64,000 bases of DNA, from the NCBI RefSeq assembly GCF_050433565.1, contig NZ_JBNPWZ010000002.1, positions 1 to 64,000 on the forward strand, read 5' to 3'. The DNA comes from Ornithinibacillus bavariensis. Its GTDB lineage: Bacteria; Bacillota; Bacilli; Bacillales; Amphibacillaceae. This document shows positions 9,190 through 19,370 of the stretch, piece by piece. A model generated the notes under the pieces. It was not told the origin of the DNA and searched no databases. It worked only from the letters and a program-made list of their open reading frames with translations. Position 1 is the first letter of the stretch; each line of letters begins with the position of its first letter. The translations under genes were made by a program, and so were the position numbers.

Positions 9190-11286
9190 ATGACTATCGA
9201 GAATGAACTAATTAATAAATCCTATTATCAAACTATAGTAGCTGAAAATGAAAAAGAGCACCCAATAAAAGTGTTGGGTGAAATGTATATGAATGAGATG
9301 CAGAAAAAGCGGCCAGATTTATCCTCTATCCGCTATGCGCAAGGGGAGGTATATTTCTTAAATAATGATTATGAGGCAGCGATTTATAAATGGGGCACAC
9401 CATTAGATGATAGATTAATTCCCTGGGCTCAAAAAAATATAGCGGATGCCCATTTTGAAATGGGTTTATTAGAGCTTGCTGAAGAATGCTATAAGGCAGT
9501 CGATACGGATGTAATGGAGTTGAAGGTGGAAGTTCTGCTGCAGCTTTTTTCTCTATACATACAACAAGGTAGTACCGAAAAGGCGATTGATGCAATTAAA
9601 AATGCAGTTCAGCTAAATCCAGATTATTCCTATGTGACACAGATAGCTCAGTCTTATTTTGAGGATATTAAGGATTGGAATAGCGCAGTTGAACTTGCAG
9701 TAAATGAATCAATTCGAACACAGTCACTTTCCTGGGTTTCGATTTTGGAAGAGTATGTGGAGCAGGGACTTACCTATGATTTTCAACCAAATTGTTTTAA
9801 TGAGGTATTAGTGACCGTATTACACATTGATAAATTAAGATTTGAAAGTCTTTCTGAATTATTGTGGAACAGTTATAAACATAGTAACTTATATATTCCG
9901 TGGTTAAAAGAAATCAACCAGCTTCTTTTGACCTATAATTTAGAAGAAGCTTATATGTGGAAGAAGCTTCCCAACCTATTTAAAGAATCTTACTTTGATT
10001 TAATTAGCGGAGAATTTTTAATAAGTGATATTTCGGTGCTAATTCAGGACCATTTAACGAATTGGTTGGAAATATCAACCGTATCAGATTCCTTAATTTC
10101 ATCCTCAGCTATACTCGCTTGGAATGATATTTTCCCATCTGATCTAGATGTCACTTTAGTAAGTAAAGCAGAGGATTATTTTGAACACTCAAATTCGTAT
10201 CAATATGGCAGACAAGAAGGTATTAAGCTATTTGAATCGATTAAGCAATGGGCGGAGAAAGAAGGCTTATTAGATGATTTGTATGTAAATATTATGCCTA
10301 TGATTGAGGAGTACAATATAGAAGTGGCTAGTCCTTCTAAAATAAGGAGTATTATTAAAGCTACAATTGCGTTTCTTGTTGAAAAACGAATAGAAGTAGA
10401 AAATGCTGTTATCGATAATATTAATTGGGATGAAGAATTACTTGTTAAACTCCAAGATATACAGCTTCAGCTGGATGATATGGAAAAAGATGAAGCGAGA
10501 GTGATAAAAGATTCCTTCCGTAAAATAAAAAATGATTTAAGTCAACATATGATGCTTACGCTCCCTGAACTACTTCGAAATTGCTCTGAATTGGTTCATG
10601 AGGACAGTGATTTTGGTAAGCTTCATGTTGACCTTAATGATGAAATGAATAGACGGATTGCTGATTATATGGAAAACACGGCCTTACATGATTTTAAACA
10701 TGCATTTCAACGTTGGATTGAGGACTGCGAGCGAGAGTTTAATGACTGCCAAATTAAATTAAACGAAATAAGTGAAGGTTTTAATTATCAGTATAATGAA
10801 GAGAAAATTGTATTAGAGGGCGACTTTAAGGTATTGGATGATTGGAAGAGAGATATGGAACGGATATCAAGAGGAATGCTGCATATAGAAAAAGCGAATA
10901 TTATGCTGCGTAACAACCCTTCCCAATTGTTGTTAAAAGGGGCAGGGAAGCTATTGGGTTCGATTTCCAAAAGTAATGAAAAGCTCCATAGCAAGTATAA
11001 GAACTACATTGAAAATGGGGACTATAGTCAAATTACACAGGAAATTATCAATCCGCTCATAAAACAATTAGAACTGTTTGAGGGGTCAATCGAGTGGGAT
11101 ATAAGCAAATTTTTCTCAAATTCTCTGGAAGTACTAAATAGAGTAAGTGAGGAATTGCACGGTGATATTGAAAAACAAAACTACTCGCTAGAAACTATGC
11201 GGAATCAACCTGAAATCTACCGCGATCCACTTACTTTGTTCGAATTAAGACTTCGGCAATATGAGTTAATGAATACTATAAGTTAA
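9190..11286 (+). CDS. large helical TPR-containing protein
   Basis: The 698-residue protein opens with TPR-like helix pairs (about residues 35-200: SIRYAQGEVYFLNNDYEAAIYKWG, and STEKAIDAIKNAVQLNPDY, the classic TPR consensus). The remainder is long, charged and alpha-helical with coiled-coil character. The last 250 residues look like the stalk of bacterial dynamin-like proteins, but no GTPase P-loop is present, so that likeness is only an impression. It is probably a cytosolic scaffold or partner protein. The start has GTGAGGGATTATC upstream of ATG. It stands alone, with a terminator after it. Confidence 0.7.
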   Translation: MTIENELINKSYYQTIVAENEKEHPIKVLGEMYMNEMQKKRPDLSSIRYAQGEVYFLNNDYEAAIYKWGTPLDDRLIPWAQKNIADAHFEMGLLELAEECYKAVDTDVMELKVEVLLQLFSLYIQQGSTEKAIDAIKNAVQLNPDYSYVTQIAQSYFEDIKDWNSAVELAVNESIRTQSLSWVSILEEYVEQGLTYDFQPNCFNEVLVTVLHIDKLRFESLSELLWNSYKHSNLYIPWLKEINQLLLTYNLEEAYMWKKLPNLFKESYFDLISGEFLISDISVLIQDHLTNWLEISTVSDSLISSSAILAWNDIFPSDLDVTLVSKAEDYFEHSNSYQYGRQEGIKLFESIKQWAEKEGLLDDLYVNIMPMIEEYNIEVASPSKIRSIIKATIAFLVEKRIEVENAVIDNINWDEELLVKLQDIQLQLDDMEKDEARVIKDSFRKIKNDLSQHMMLTLPELLRNCSELVHEDSDFGKLHVDLNDEMNRRIADYMENTALHDFKHAFQRWIEDCEREFNDCQIKLNEISEGFNYQYNEEKIVLEGDFKVLDDWKRDMERISRGMLHIEKANIMLRNNPSQLLLKGAGKLLGSISKSNEKLHSKYKNYIENGDYSQITQEIINPLIKQLELFEGSIEWDISKFFSNSLEVLNRVSEELHGDIEKQNYSLETMRNQPEIYRDPLTLFELRLRQYELMNTIS

Positions 11287-11376
11287 ACGTAGTTCGGAAA
11301 CCCTCTTAGCTGAACAATATGAGCAAGATTACCTGAGTATCCATAATTCCAAATTATGGTCTAAAAGATCTAATGG

Positions 11377-11414
11377 CTAGAAGATAAATAAATTGAGATT
11401 ATTTATCTTCTAGC
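11377..11414. terminator. bidirectional terminator
   Basis: The inverted repeat CTAGAAGATAAAT / ATTTATCTTCTAG sits between the convergent TPR gene and oxidoreductase gene and can serve both. Confidence 0.75.
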
Positions 11415-11418
11415 TAAT

Positions 11419-12363
11419 TTAATCAATAACGATAATTATCTTACCGGCAGCATGACCAGTCTCACTTAAAGTATGTGCGTCATAAACACCTTTTTGTGTC
11501 AATGGGAATGTATTTCCAACAATACTCTTCATTTCTCTTTCTTCTAATAATTTTGCAAGAATACTTAGCTGTTGACCATTTGGATTCAGCCAAATACTTT
11601 TTGCTATGACATTTTTTTCTCTTGCCCTGTCTTGATCAGGTTCACCTACAATTGAAATCAGTCTGCCTGTATTTTCTTTAAGGACATGAAAACTGTCATT
11701 CTGTATCTCGCCACCAATCGTGTCAAAGACTAGGTCGATATCACGAAGTACATCTTTGAAATTGGTTGTGTGATAATCAATTATATTATCTGCACCTAAT
11801 GACCGAAGAAGCTCGTGATTTTTTGGGCTAGCGGTTGTACAAACATATGCTCCTGCATTCTTCGCTAGTTGAATGGCAAATGTACCAACCCCACCCGCAC
11901 CTGCATGAATTAGTACCTTTTGGTTTCTTTCTAAATTACCATGATCAAACAATGCTTGGTATGCAGTTAATCCTGCTAATGGAACTGCTGCAGCCTCCTC
12001 AAAAGAAATATTAGCAGGCTTTTTCGCCAGTAGATGATCATCAACAATAGTATACTCTGCATACGTTCCAAAAGGAGTTGTATCTGGGCGAGCAAATACT
12101 TCATCCCCTATTTTCCATTCCGTTACGTTTGATCCAACAGCCTCAATAATACCAGCAACATCCCACCCGAGAATAATGGGGAATTTCCATTCATACATTT
12201 GCTTCAAATAGCCTTCGCGAAGCTTCCAATCGATTGGGTTAATGGACGTAGCCTTTTCGCGAACGAGTACTTGATTTTCTCCTAATTCTGGTAGAGTTAC
12301 GCTACCTTCTTCTAATACCTCTTTACCACCGTATTGGTTTATAATTACTGCTCTTGTCTGCAT
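11419..12363 (-). CDS. NADP-dependent quinone-oxidoreductase-like enzyme (MDR family)
   Basis: The 314-residue protein is a medium-chain reductase of the zeta-crystallin type without structural zinc. The N-terminal GroES-like part includes NPIDWKLREG and GWDVAGIIEAVG; the Rossmann part carries the nucleotide motif HAGAGGVGTFAIQLAK. The end GHAAGKIIIVID is typical. Such enzymes reduce quinones or alpha,beta-unsaturated carbonyls with NADPH. The start is the ATG at 12363, with GGAGTG nine bases upstream; the ORF can be read 8 codons further but without support. It is a single-gene unit. Confidence 0.88.
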   Translation of the reverse strand: MQTRAVIINQYGGKEVLEEGSVTLPELGENQVLVREKATSINPIDWKLREGYLKQMYEWKFPIILGWDVAGIIEAVGSNVTEWKIGDEVFARPDTTPFGTYAEYTIVDDHLLAKKPANISFEEAAAVPLAGLTAYQALFDHGNLERNQKVLIHAGAGGVGTFAIQLAKNAGAYVCTTASPKNHELLRSLGADNIIDYHTTNFKDVLRDIDLVFDTIGGEIQNDSFHVLKENTGRLISIVGEPDQDRAREKNVIAKSIWLNPNGQQLSILAKLLEEREMKSIVGNTFPLTQKGVYDAHTLSETGHAAGKIIIVID

Positions 12364-12658
12364 TAAAAAAATCACTCCTATGTACAAGGTTTAGTATAAA
12401 ACTTATTTCTGGTAAACGATGTTTTGGTGGGATATGTAGGTAAGTTGTATCCTTTCACAATGTTAGTATTCCCACAATTAGAGGAAAACAAATCTTAATA
12501 AAGCATCTTGTTATAAACACGATAGTGATAACAATAGAGGAAGAATCGGATGGGCAATGTTCATTGAGAATTTGTCATTTAGATGTAGAGATGCTTAACA
12601 TTGATTTCCATAGTATAATTTAAAAAGCGGGGAGTAAGTTTTAAAGGAGCTTTTATAG

Positions 12659-13798
12659 ATGAAGAAATCATATTTTATATGGCTTTCTATTTATTGTGTT
12701 GTATGGGTATTCACTTATTTAGAATTTCAGGCAAGTTTAACTGAAATACAACTGGTGTGTATTTGTTTGTTTTTGGCCATCTTGTTTATCCTTCCGATTT
12801 TTGCAGATAAACCGAACTGGCAAACCATTTTGTTTTCCGTACAAGCACTGACAACAATTGGTATTTTTTATCCTATTGACCATGTACTCAATCCATATAT
12901 AATTGTAATTCATCTATTAATTATAGCGGAGGCAGTGTTTTATCTTTCCCAGAAGAAGAGCTTCATTGTGATTGGAGTTCAATTTGTATCTATTTTATTC
13001 ATTATGATAGAAGCAACGCTCCCTACATCGACATTAATTTGGTATGGGATTATAGATGTATTGGTTGTTATTGCACTCTTACATTATCAAAAAGTACATA
13101 AACACGAGATCGAATTAGGAAAAAAGAATGATGCTCTACTGGACGAGTATCGAAAAATGAAAAGACAGCTCATGGTAGAAGAAGAATTAGCTAGGATGGA
13201 TGAGCGGAATATGATTGGACGTGAAATCCATGATTCAGTTGGACATAAACTAACAGCTCTGTTAATGCAATTTGAAGCATTTCGTTTATCTGCAAGGGCT
13301 CAGGATATAGAAAAAATTACAAATCTTAAAGAGCTTACCGAGCAAAGCTTAGAGGAAACACGAAAAGCCGTAAAATCCTTTAAGCAGGAAGAAATAGGGG
13401 GCCTTCAAGGGATTATAAGATTAATTCGTAAATTGGAAGTAGAGAGCTTTATGAAAGTTCACTTTTCAGTTAAACATGGTGCATTTGCAGCTCCATTAAC
13501 TGGGGAACAATCCTTTGCAATTTATCGTGCCGTACAAGAAGCACTCACTAATATTATGAAGCATAGCGCTACACGGGAGGCGCAGGTCATGTTTGAAGCT
13601 CCTGGAGGAAGCATTTTTCGATTTGAAGTAATCAATCGCGTAATACCTAATTCCTTTTATCAAGAAGGATATGGATTAAAGGCGATGCGAGATCGATTAG
13701 AAAAAGTAGGCGGTTCATTAGAAGTTATTCAGGATGAGGAGCAATTTTCCGTAAGAGGTACGATTCAATTAATAGAACGGAGTGTGGCCTATGATTAA
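12659..13798 (+). CDS. lnrJ: sensor histidine kinase, LnrJ-like
   Basis: The 379-residue NarL/DesK-class kinase has about five or six N-terminal membrane helices (to residue ~142), a HisKA_3 dimerisation helix with the phospho-accepting His in GREIHDSVGHKLTALLM, and a HATPase domain (N box VQEALTNIMKHS; glycine box EGYGLKAMRDR). The middle glycine box that normally reads D-x-G-x-G appears changed (INRVIPNSFYQEGYG). RBS AAAGGAGC precedes ATG. Its reading frame overlaps the regulator by 8 bases. Gene order kinase-regulator-ATPase-permease-permease matches the B. subtilis lnrJK-lnrLMN (yfiJKLMN) locus for resistance to linear polyenes; the ligand here is inferred. Confidence 0.78.
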   Translation: MKKSYFIWLSIYCVVWVFTYLEFQASLTEIQLVCICLFLAILFILPIFADKPNWQTILFSVQALTTIGIFYPIDHVLNPYIIVIHLLIIAEAVFYLSQKKSFIVIGVQFVSILFIMIEATLPTSTLIWYGIIDVLVVIALLHYQKVHKHEIELGKKNDALLDEYRKMKRQLMVEEELARMDERNMIGREIHDSVGHKLTALLMQFEAFRLSARAQDIEKITNLKELTEQSLEETRKAVKSFKQEEIGGLQGIIRLIRKLEVESFMKVHFSVKHGAFAAPLTGEQSFAIYRAVQEALTNIMKHSATREAQVMFEAPGGSIFRFEVINRVIPNSFYQEGYGLKAMRDRLEKVGGSLEVIQDEEQFSVRGTIQLIERSVAYD

Positions 13799-14426
13799 AG
13801 TATTGCTAGCAGAGGACCAAGTGATGGTACGTCAAGGCTTGAAAGCGATGATTGAAACAGATGAGGAGATTGTTGTAATAGGTGAAGCGGATAATGGTAA
13901 GGAAGCCGTCCGCTTATGTGAAAAACAACTTTTTGATGTAGCCATTTTAGATATTCGGATGCCGGAAATGGATGGGATCGAAACTGCCAAAGTATTACGT
14001 AATCGCTTTCCACAAATCAAGGTTTTAATGCTAACGACCTTTGATGATCAACAATATGTGGTAGATGCACTAAAGGTTGGAGTTAGTGGGTATATGTTGA
14101 AAAATGGTGATACGGAATCACTGATACGATCGATTAGAAGTACCATGAGTGGTGGACTGTCACTAGAGGATCAGGTTGCAGCGAAGGTAATGCCAGTTTT
14201 ACTGCAAAGCCAAGAGGTGGCCGAATCGGTTGATCCTTCATTAACACCAAGAGAAAGAGCTATTTTAAAATGTATTGGTGAAGGGCTGAATAATAAGGAA
14301 GTAGCGGAACGATTAGGTCTGTCTGTTGGAACAGTTAAAAATCAAACGAGTCAAATATTAGATAAATTAATGTTAAGGGATCGTACACAATTAGCAATTT
14401 ATGCGATTCGTCATCGATTAGTTTAG
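13791..14426 (+). CDS. lnrK: LuxR-type response regulator, LnrK-like
   Basis: The 211-residue regulator has a receiver domain with acidic pocket AED, phospho-acceptor D54 in ILDIRMPEMDG and a C-terminal LuxR helix-turn-helix (LTPRERAILKCIGEGLNNKEVAERLGLS written over residues ~148-175). It is expected to be phosphorylated by the overlapping kinase and to switch on the ABC genes just downstream. The start is the ATG at 13791; three codons upstream in the same frame lack a ribosome site. Confidence 0.85.
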   Translation: MIKVLLAEDQVMVRQGLKAMIETDEEIVVIGEADNGKEAVRLCEKQLFDVAILDIRMPEMDGIETAKVLRNRFPQIKVLMLTTFDDQQYVVDALKVGVSGYMLKNGDTESLIRSIRSTMSGGLSLEDQVAAKVMPVLLQSQEVAESVDPSLTPRERAILKCIGEGLNNKEVAERLGLSVGTVKNQTSQILDKLMLRDRTQLAIYAIRHRLV

Positions 14427-14462
14427 AAAAAATGACAAAAGTAATATGCGTTTATTTGGGTA

Positions 14463-14490
14463 GTGACCAAAGTCAGTAGTGACTTTGGTT
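14463..14490 (+). terminator. hairpin between regulator and ABC genes
   Basis: The inverted repeat TGACCAAAGTCA / TGACTTTGGTTA is followed by a weak T-tract (TTATTTTCG). It may be a partial terminator that lowers read-through, with the ABC genes having their own regulated promoter in 14490-14520. Confidence 0.6.
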
Positions 14491-14536
14491 ATTTTCGTTT
14501 ATGATGCAATTATTAGTTGGATAGAGGAGGATAATC

Positions 14537-15469
14537 ATGCTTGAAACAATAAAATTAAGTAAATCTTTCAAGGGGAAGAAGGCAGTGCAAGATGTCAATT
14601 TATATTTGGATAGTGGGGAATCCGTTGGATTGTTAGGTCCAAATGGAGCAGGGAAATCTACTACTATTTCCATGATTTCATCATTAATCAAGCCAACTGC
14701 AGGAGAAATCAAGCTTAACGGTGTAAATATTATCAATAACCCAGAACAAATTAGAAGAATTTTAGGTGTAGTACCACAGGAATTGGCACTATACGAAGCG
14801 TTATCAGCATATGAAAATCTTAAATTTTTTGGCTCTATTTATAAAATAAGAGGAAATGAACTCGATAAAAGTATTCAACGGGCACTGGAAATAGTTGGAT
14901 TACAAGATCGTCAAAAGGATTTGGTAAAAACGTTCTCTGGTGGTATGAAGCGTAGGGTAAACATTGCAGCTGCATTATTACATCATCCTAAAATACTGAT
15001 TTTAGATGAACCTACTGTTGGAATTGACCCTCAATCAAGAAATCATATTTTAGAGACGGTTCGCATGCTAAATAAAAACGAAGGTACAACAGTTATGTAT
15101 ACGAGTCACTACATGGAGGAAGTAGAACAGCTTTGTGACCGGTTGTACATTATGGACCATGGTGAAATTATAGCTTCAGGTACAAAAGGAGAATTGCTAA
15201 GCATATTGTCAACAGAGGATACGATCAAGGTACAGCTAAGTAAAATGGATGATAGGTTTGTTACACAAGTAAAATCAATAGAGGGAGTTCGGAAGGTAGA
15301 AGCTGCTAATACGAATTTGAAAATTATTGCTAAAAAAGGTATTAACCTAGTTAGTGAGCTTGTGTACCTTTCTGAACAACATCATATCCAATTGATTAAC
15401 TTTCATACGGAGAATCCTAGTTTAGAGGATGTATTCCTTCATTTGACAGGTCGAACCTTACGGGATTAA
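14537..15469 (+). CDS. lnrL: ABC transporter ATP-binding protein, LnrL-like
   Basis: The 310-residue ATPase shows Walker A GPNGAGKST, Q-loop VPQELALYEALSAYENL, signature FSGGMKRRVNIAAALL, Walker B ILILDEPTVGIDP and the switch His in YTSHYMEEVEQL. The C-terminal extension (~residue 215 on) is typical of drug/lipid exporters of the DrrA/Lnr type. Its length matches LnrL. It powers export by the two permeases that follow. RBS GAGGAGG precedes ATG. Confidence 0.88.
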   Translation: MLETIKLSKSFKGKKAVQDVNLYLDSGESVGLLGPNGAGKSTTISMISSLIKPTAGEIKLNGVNIINNPEQIRRILGVVPQELALYEALSAYENLKFFGSIYKIRGNELDKSIQRALEIVGLQDRQKDLVKTFSGGMKRRVNIAAALLHHPKILILDEPTVGIDPQSRNHILETVRMLNKNEGTTVMYTSHYMEEVEQLCDRLYIMDHGEIIASGTKGELLSILSTEDTIKVQLSKMDDRFVTQVKSIEGVRKVEAANTNLKIIAKKGINLVSELVYLSEQHHIQLINFHTENPSLEDVFLHLTGRTLRD

Positions 15470-15481
15470 GGAGGTGTAGGA

Positions 15482-16744
15482 ATGGGAAGCTTTATTAAAA
15501 AGGATTTATTAATTTTTTGGCGTGATCGGAAAGAGCTTATAACAGTGCTTATTTTACCAATTCTATTAGTAATCATACTAAATTTTGCCTTTGCTGGATT
15601 GTTAGGTAAAGATACGGAATCCAATTTGGATTTAAATTTAGCTGTCGTGAATCAAGACAATGCAACAGACTCATTAGAAAAATTGAAGGAAAAATTAGTG
15701 AATGAAGGATTAGTAGGAGAAGGAGAAGCAAATGTATTTGTGGAACAGGCAAGTCATTTAGATCCTGTCTCGATGTTACTAAATTACCTAGATAGTGATG
15801 AGTTAAAGGGTTTAGTGACCATTCATGAGCTTGGGGAGGAAGAAGCTATAACAAAGGTAGAAGACGGTGATTTAGACGGTATTTTAATCATACCTGATGG
15901 GTTTACTGTTGAAAGTCTGTATGCTGCCTTTGTAGGAGAAGCCCCAACAAAATCATTAGAATTTAAAATGGAAAAAGAAACGAATAATACTAGTATTTTA
16001 TTTGATATTGTTCAAGGCTTTACAGATCAACTAAATTATCAATTTGCGTTACAGGAAATGGACGCTTTAGAAAACGAGGTAACACTGCCAACAGGTGGGG
16101 TAGAGAAGGTAGGAGCAGGGGAGAGTTTTACATTGACCCAATATTTTACTACCGCAATGGGAGCATTATTCGCTTTATTCTTAGCTTCTACTGTTGGAAC
16201 GAAAACAGGCTTAGAGATTAGGCAAAAGGTTTTTAATCGTATCCTATTAACAAATAGTAATCCAATCCTATTCTTAATTGGAAAAATGGTATCGACATTT
16301 TGCTTAACTTGGTTACAGATTATGTTTATTTTTGTGTTCTCTCATTTTATCTTAGACGTATTTCCAGGTAGAACGGTGAGCTTCTGGTTTGGTGTCATAG
16401 GAATAGCTAGTTTACTTTCATTAGCAATTGCAGGATTAGCTGCTTTATTTACGAGCATCTCACTTCGAGTGAGAAATATAGATGCTGCGAATGGGATATT
16501 TATGTTAGTTATATTGCTCTTCGGTACGATAGGTGGAGGTTTTGTTCCTATTTATGTATTACCAGATTGGCTTCAACAAATTGGTGAATGGACTCCAAAT
16601 GGAATATCTTTAGTTATGGTAACCAAATGGATTCAGTTTGAGGATTTATCAAATATCTTCACACCAGGTTTATTGTTGATTGGAATCTTTCTACTCTTTA
16701 CATTGCTTAGTTTTGCACTGTATCCAAAAAGGGGGGAAGCATAA
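15482..16744 (+). CDS. lnrM: ABC-2 type permease, LnrM-like
   Basis: The 420-residue protein has one N-terminal membrane helix (~residues 20-40), a large extracellular part (~45-210) and a cluster of five or six helices (~220-415), the layout of ABC2_membrane_3 permeases. It follows the ATPase by 12 bases with AAGGAGGTG as ribosome site, and its stop codon overlaps the next start (TAATG). It forms the membrane channel with the next gene product. Confidence 0.87.
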   Translation: MGSFIKKDLLIFWRDRKELITVLILPILLVIILNFAFAGLLGKDTESNLDLNLAVVNQDNATDSLEKLKEKLVNEGLVGEGEANVFVEQASHLDPVSMLLNYLDSDELKGLVTIHELGEEEAITKVEDGDLDGILIIPDGFTVESLYAAFVGEAPTKSLEFKMEKETNNTSILFDIVQGFTDQLNYQFALQEMDALENEVTLPTGGVEKVGAGESFTLTQYFTTAMGALFALFLASTVGTKTGLEIRQKVFNRILLTNSNPILFLIGKMVSTFCLTWLQIMFIFVFSHFILDVFPGRTVSFWFGVIGIASLLSLAIAGLAALFTSISLRVRNIDAANGIFMLVILLFGTIGGGFVPIYVLPDWLQQIGEWTPNGISLVMVTKWIQFEDLSNIFTPGLLLIGIFLLFTLLSFALYPKRGEA

Positions 16745-17844
16745 TGAAGTCAGTTATGTGGGCACAATTAATGAAAGATAAGCGAAATCCGCTATTTATT
16801 CTATTATTTATCGCTGCAAGTATTGTCGCTACCATTTTATTTGCAGGAGGCATTCAAACTCCAACTATGGTTGCCGTGTTTAGTGAGGAGGAAAACGCCC
16901 CAGAAATTGAAGAAAAATGGCATGAGCTATTAAATGTAGATAGTTCATTTCAATTTGAAATCGTTACCCCAGAAAAAGCCCGCGAGGATGTCATGAATGG
17001 TGTGATAGATGTAGCAGTGAACGTAACGGAGACGGATTATCAAATAGTCATAGCTAGTGAACTTCCGACAGTCTCTTTCGTTCAGCAGCATGTAGAAAAA
17101 GTTTTTCAACGAGAAGCACAATTCCGTGCACTTGAAGAAGCGAAAGGGGACAAAAATGTCCGGAGTAAAATGAATAGTTATCTCAAAAACGCACCCATTC
17201 AGATTGAGGCGAAAGGACTAGACGGTGAAGGGCTTCCGAATTTTAATCTGGGAACTCAGCTGTTGTTTGCATTTGTTTTTTTAGTTGCCATGTTTATGCT
17301 CGGACTTAAGGTAAACAATGTAACTAATGATAAGGTCTCTGGTGTTTGGAATCGAATGATTCTTTCACCAATCCGTAAGACAGGGATGTATAGTGGGTAT
17401 ATTTTATACACCTTTCTCATTACAATGTTTCAAGTTATCGTGGTGCTTATTTTATTTAAATATGTCATGAACTATGAAGTGGGGGATAATCTTGGTCTAA
17501 TCCTACTAATTGCATCGTTCTTTGTTTTTAGTATGATTAGTATCGCTATGTTGATAACTGGGTTTGTAAAGACACCAGAGCAATTTTATAGCATTTATCC
17601 CTCCGTTATTCCACTAATCCCACTTGTTAGTGGAGCATATATGATGCCAGGAACAATCAGCAATCCTGTGTTAATGTTCATAGCTGATCTCTTTCCAATG
17701 TCCCATGCAATGGATGCAATTATGTCTGTTGTCTTCTATGACGCTGGCTTGCGAGATGTAATGATGTCACTATTGTTGATGTTATTAATTGGTGTTATAG
17801 CGATGGGACTAGGCATTAATTTGATTGAGCGAAGAAACCAGTAG
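16744..17844 (+). CDS. lnrN: ABC-2 type permease, LnrN-like
   Basis: The 366-residue protein has the same plan as the previous permease: N-terminal helix, extracellular domain (~40-170), and about six C-terminal helices ending at the basic tail ERRNQ. One-base overlap with the upstream stop means translational coupling. The pair would make a heterodimeric exporter. Confidence 0.86.
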   Translation: MKSVMWAQLMKDKRNPLFILLFIAASIVATILFAGGIQTPTMVAVFSEEENAPEIEEKWHELLNVDSSFQFEIVTPEKAREDVMNGVIDVAVNVTETDYQIVIASELPTVSFVQQHVEKVFQREAQFRALEEAKGDKNVRSKMNSYLKNAPIQIEAKGLDGEGLPNFNLGTQLLFAFVFLVAMFMLGLKVNNVTNDKVSGVWNRMILSPIRKTGMYSGYILYTFLITMFQVIVVLILFKYVMNYEVGDNLGLILLIASFFVFSMISIAMLITGFVKTPEQFYSIYPSVIPLIPLVSGAYMMPGTISNPVLMFIADLFPMSHAMDAIMSVVFYDAGLRDVMMSLLLMLLIGVIAMGLGINLIERRNQ

Positions 17845-17964
17845 ATTTTGCAAATTACTCCTTACAAGAGAAGAAACAAAAGTGAACCATATTGGAATAA
17901 AACTACACGACTTAAATAACGCTAATGGTAGGTAGCCGTCAACTATATTCATTGAGTAAAATGA

Positions 17965-18012
17965 TAAAAAGGTATCAATTGCCAGTATAGAACGGAATTG
18001 GTACCTTTTTTC
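17965..18012. terminator. bidirectional terminator
   Basis: The repeat AAAAAGGTATCAATTGCC / GGAATTGGTACCTTTTTT has T-runs on both strands and lies between the convergent ABC operon and MFS gene. Confidence 0.85.
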
Positions 18013-18056
18013 CTTCTAGGAATATGTTGTTACTTGAAAAGCGTTATAAAAGTAAT

Positions 18057-19229
18057 TCAATATTGATAAGGTGTACGTGCTGTCTTAGGTGAGCCAGATT
18101 GAATTCTACTGTAACCTAAAATCATAAGAGTAAGCATTCCAATAAGAAATGCTACAAAGTACGGAGAAAGTACATCACGAATAATCCCTGTAATAAAGGA
18201 ACTCGTAATCATCCCCAAAGAGTATACAGCAGACATTACTCCAAAAGCACGTCCATGTCCATCACTCGATACTGTATCAGTTAAAGCCGTTGCCATAGCT
18301 GGCATCATAATGCCAAAGAAGAATCCTAATAGAAATAACATCAATGGGAGTGTGAGTAACTGGGTAAAGACAGCGAATAAACTCATACACATTCCAAATA
18401 AACCGAACATAATACGTTTCATTGGATTGAAGCGGTTAATAAAAAATAATGACAAGGAAAAAAACGTTCCAACTCCAAAGAAACTAAATAGAACCCCAGT
18501 AATGGCAGTAGATAATCCCTGTTCAACAGCGAGATATGGGACCTCGTAAATGATAACCCCGTGAATATACATTAATGCAAAACCTGTAAGAAAAACCATC
18601 TGTAAGCTTTTTTTCTGTAACACCTGTATCAAACTAAATGCTTTTCTGTGAGAGCCTACCACAATAATACTTTCTTTTTCCCGTAAGCAAAGGGTAGTGT
18701 AAATACCGATAAGAAGGAGAGCGGTACCTATTGTATAATAGGTGTTTTCATACCCGAATGCTGATCCCATCATTCCACCAATTATTGGTGCAACAATACT
18801 TGCAATTGTGCCAAGTATTCCATTGATCGCCATATTTTTTCCTTGCTGGTGACTATTCTTTGCATAGCCAGATAATAACGCAAACGCAGAAGGAATTAGG
18901 AATGCTAGAGAAAAGCCATTTAACGCACGGAGTAGTAACAAGTTAGCTGAACTTGTAGCGAGTCCATGAGCAATAAATAATCCACCTGAAACGAATATGG
19001 GTAGTGTAATAAAAACTTTCTTCCCAAACCGATCGACTAATGGTCCGGCAATCAAATTTCCTGTCAAGTTTGTGAATGATGCTAAACTCAGCATAATCCC
19101 AATAACCAAGCTAGATGCGCCTAATTTTGCTGCATATGGTGCAAAGATTGGTGCTTGAACACTCATAACTAGACTCATAAAAAACATGACGATAAAAATG
19201 TGCATTTTTTCCATAGAAGTTTGTCTCAT
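18057..19229 (-). CDS. MFS transporter
   Basis: The 390-residue protein has 12 predicted membrane helices and the MFS loop motif between helices 2 and 3 (GPLVDRFGKKV). It resembles multidrug or sugar efflux members of the family; the substrate cannot be read from sequence. The start is the ATG at 19229, six bases after GAGGTG; the GTG three codons earlier is inside that ribosome site. Confidence 0.85.
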   Translation of the reverse strand: MRQTSMEKMHIFIVMFFMSLVMSVQAPIFAPYAAKLGASSLVIGIMLSLASFTNLTGNLIAGPLVDRFGKKVFITLPIFVSGGLFIAHGLATSSANLLLLRALNGFSLAFLIPSAFALLSGYAKNSHQQGKNMAINGILGTIASIVAPIIGGMMGSAFGYENTYYTIGTALLLIGIYTTLCLREKESIIVVGSHRKAFSLIQVLQKKSLQMVFLTGFALMYIHGVIIYEVPYLAVEQGLSTAITGVLFSFFGVGTFFSLSLFFINRFNPMKRIMFGLFGMCMSLFAVFTQLLTLPLMLFLLGFFFGIMMPAMATALTDTVSSDGHGRAFGVMSAVYSLGMITSSFITGIIRDVLSPYFVAFLIGMLTLMILGYSRIQSGSPKTARTPYQY

Positions 19230-19370
19230 TTTTTTCACCTCGTAAAAATCTATGCTTGAAGTTTAAAAATAAGACGAGCAATTAGTTTCCTTAAAAGACT
19301 TTTGATTTAATTTTCATGTCCCAATAATATTAAGTCTTCAAACGTATACTAACACTGGAGGTGAACACCT

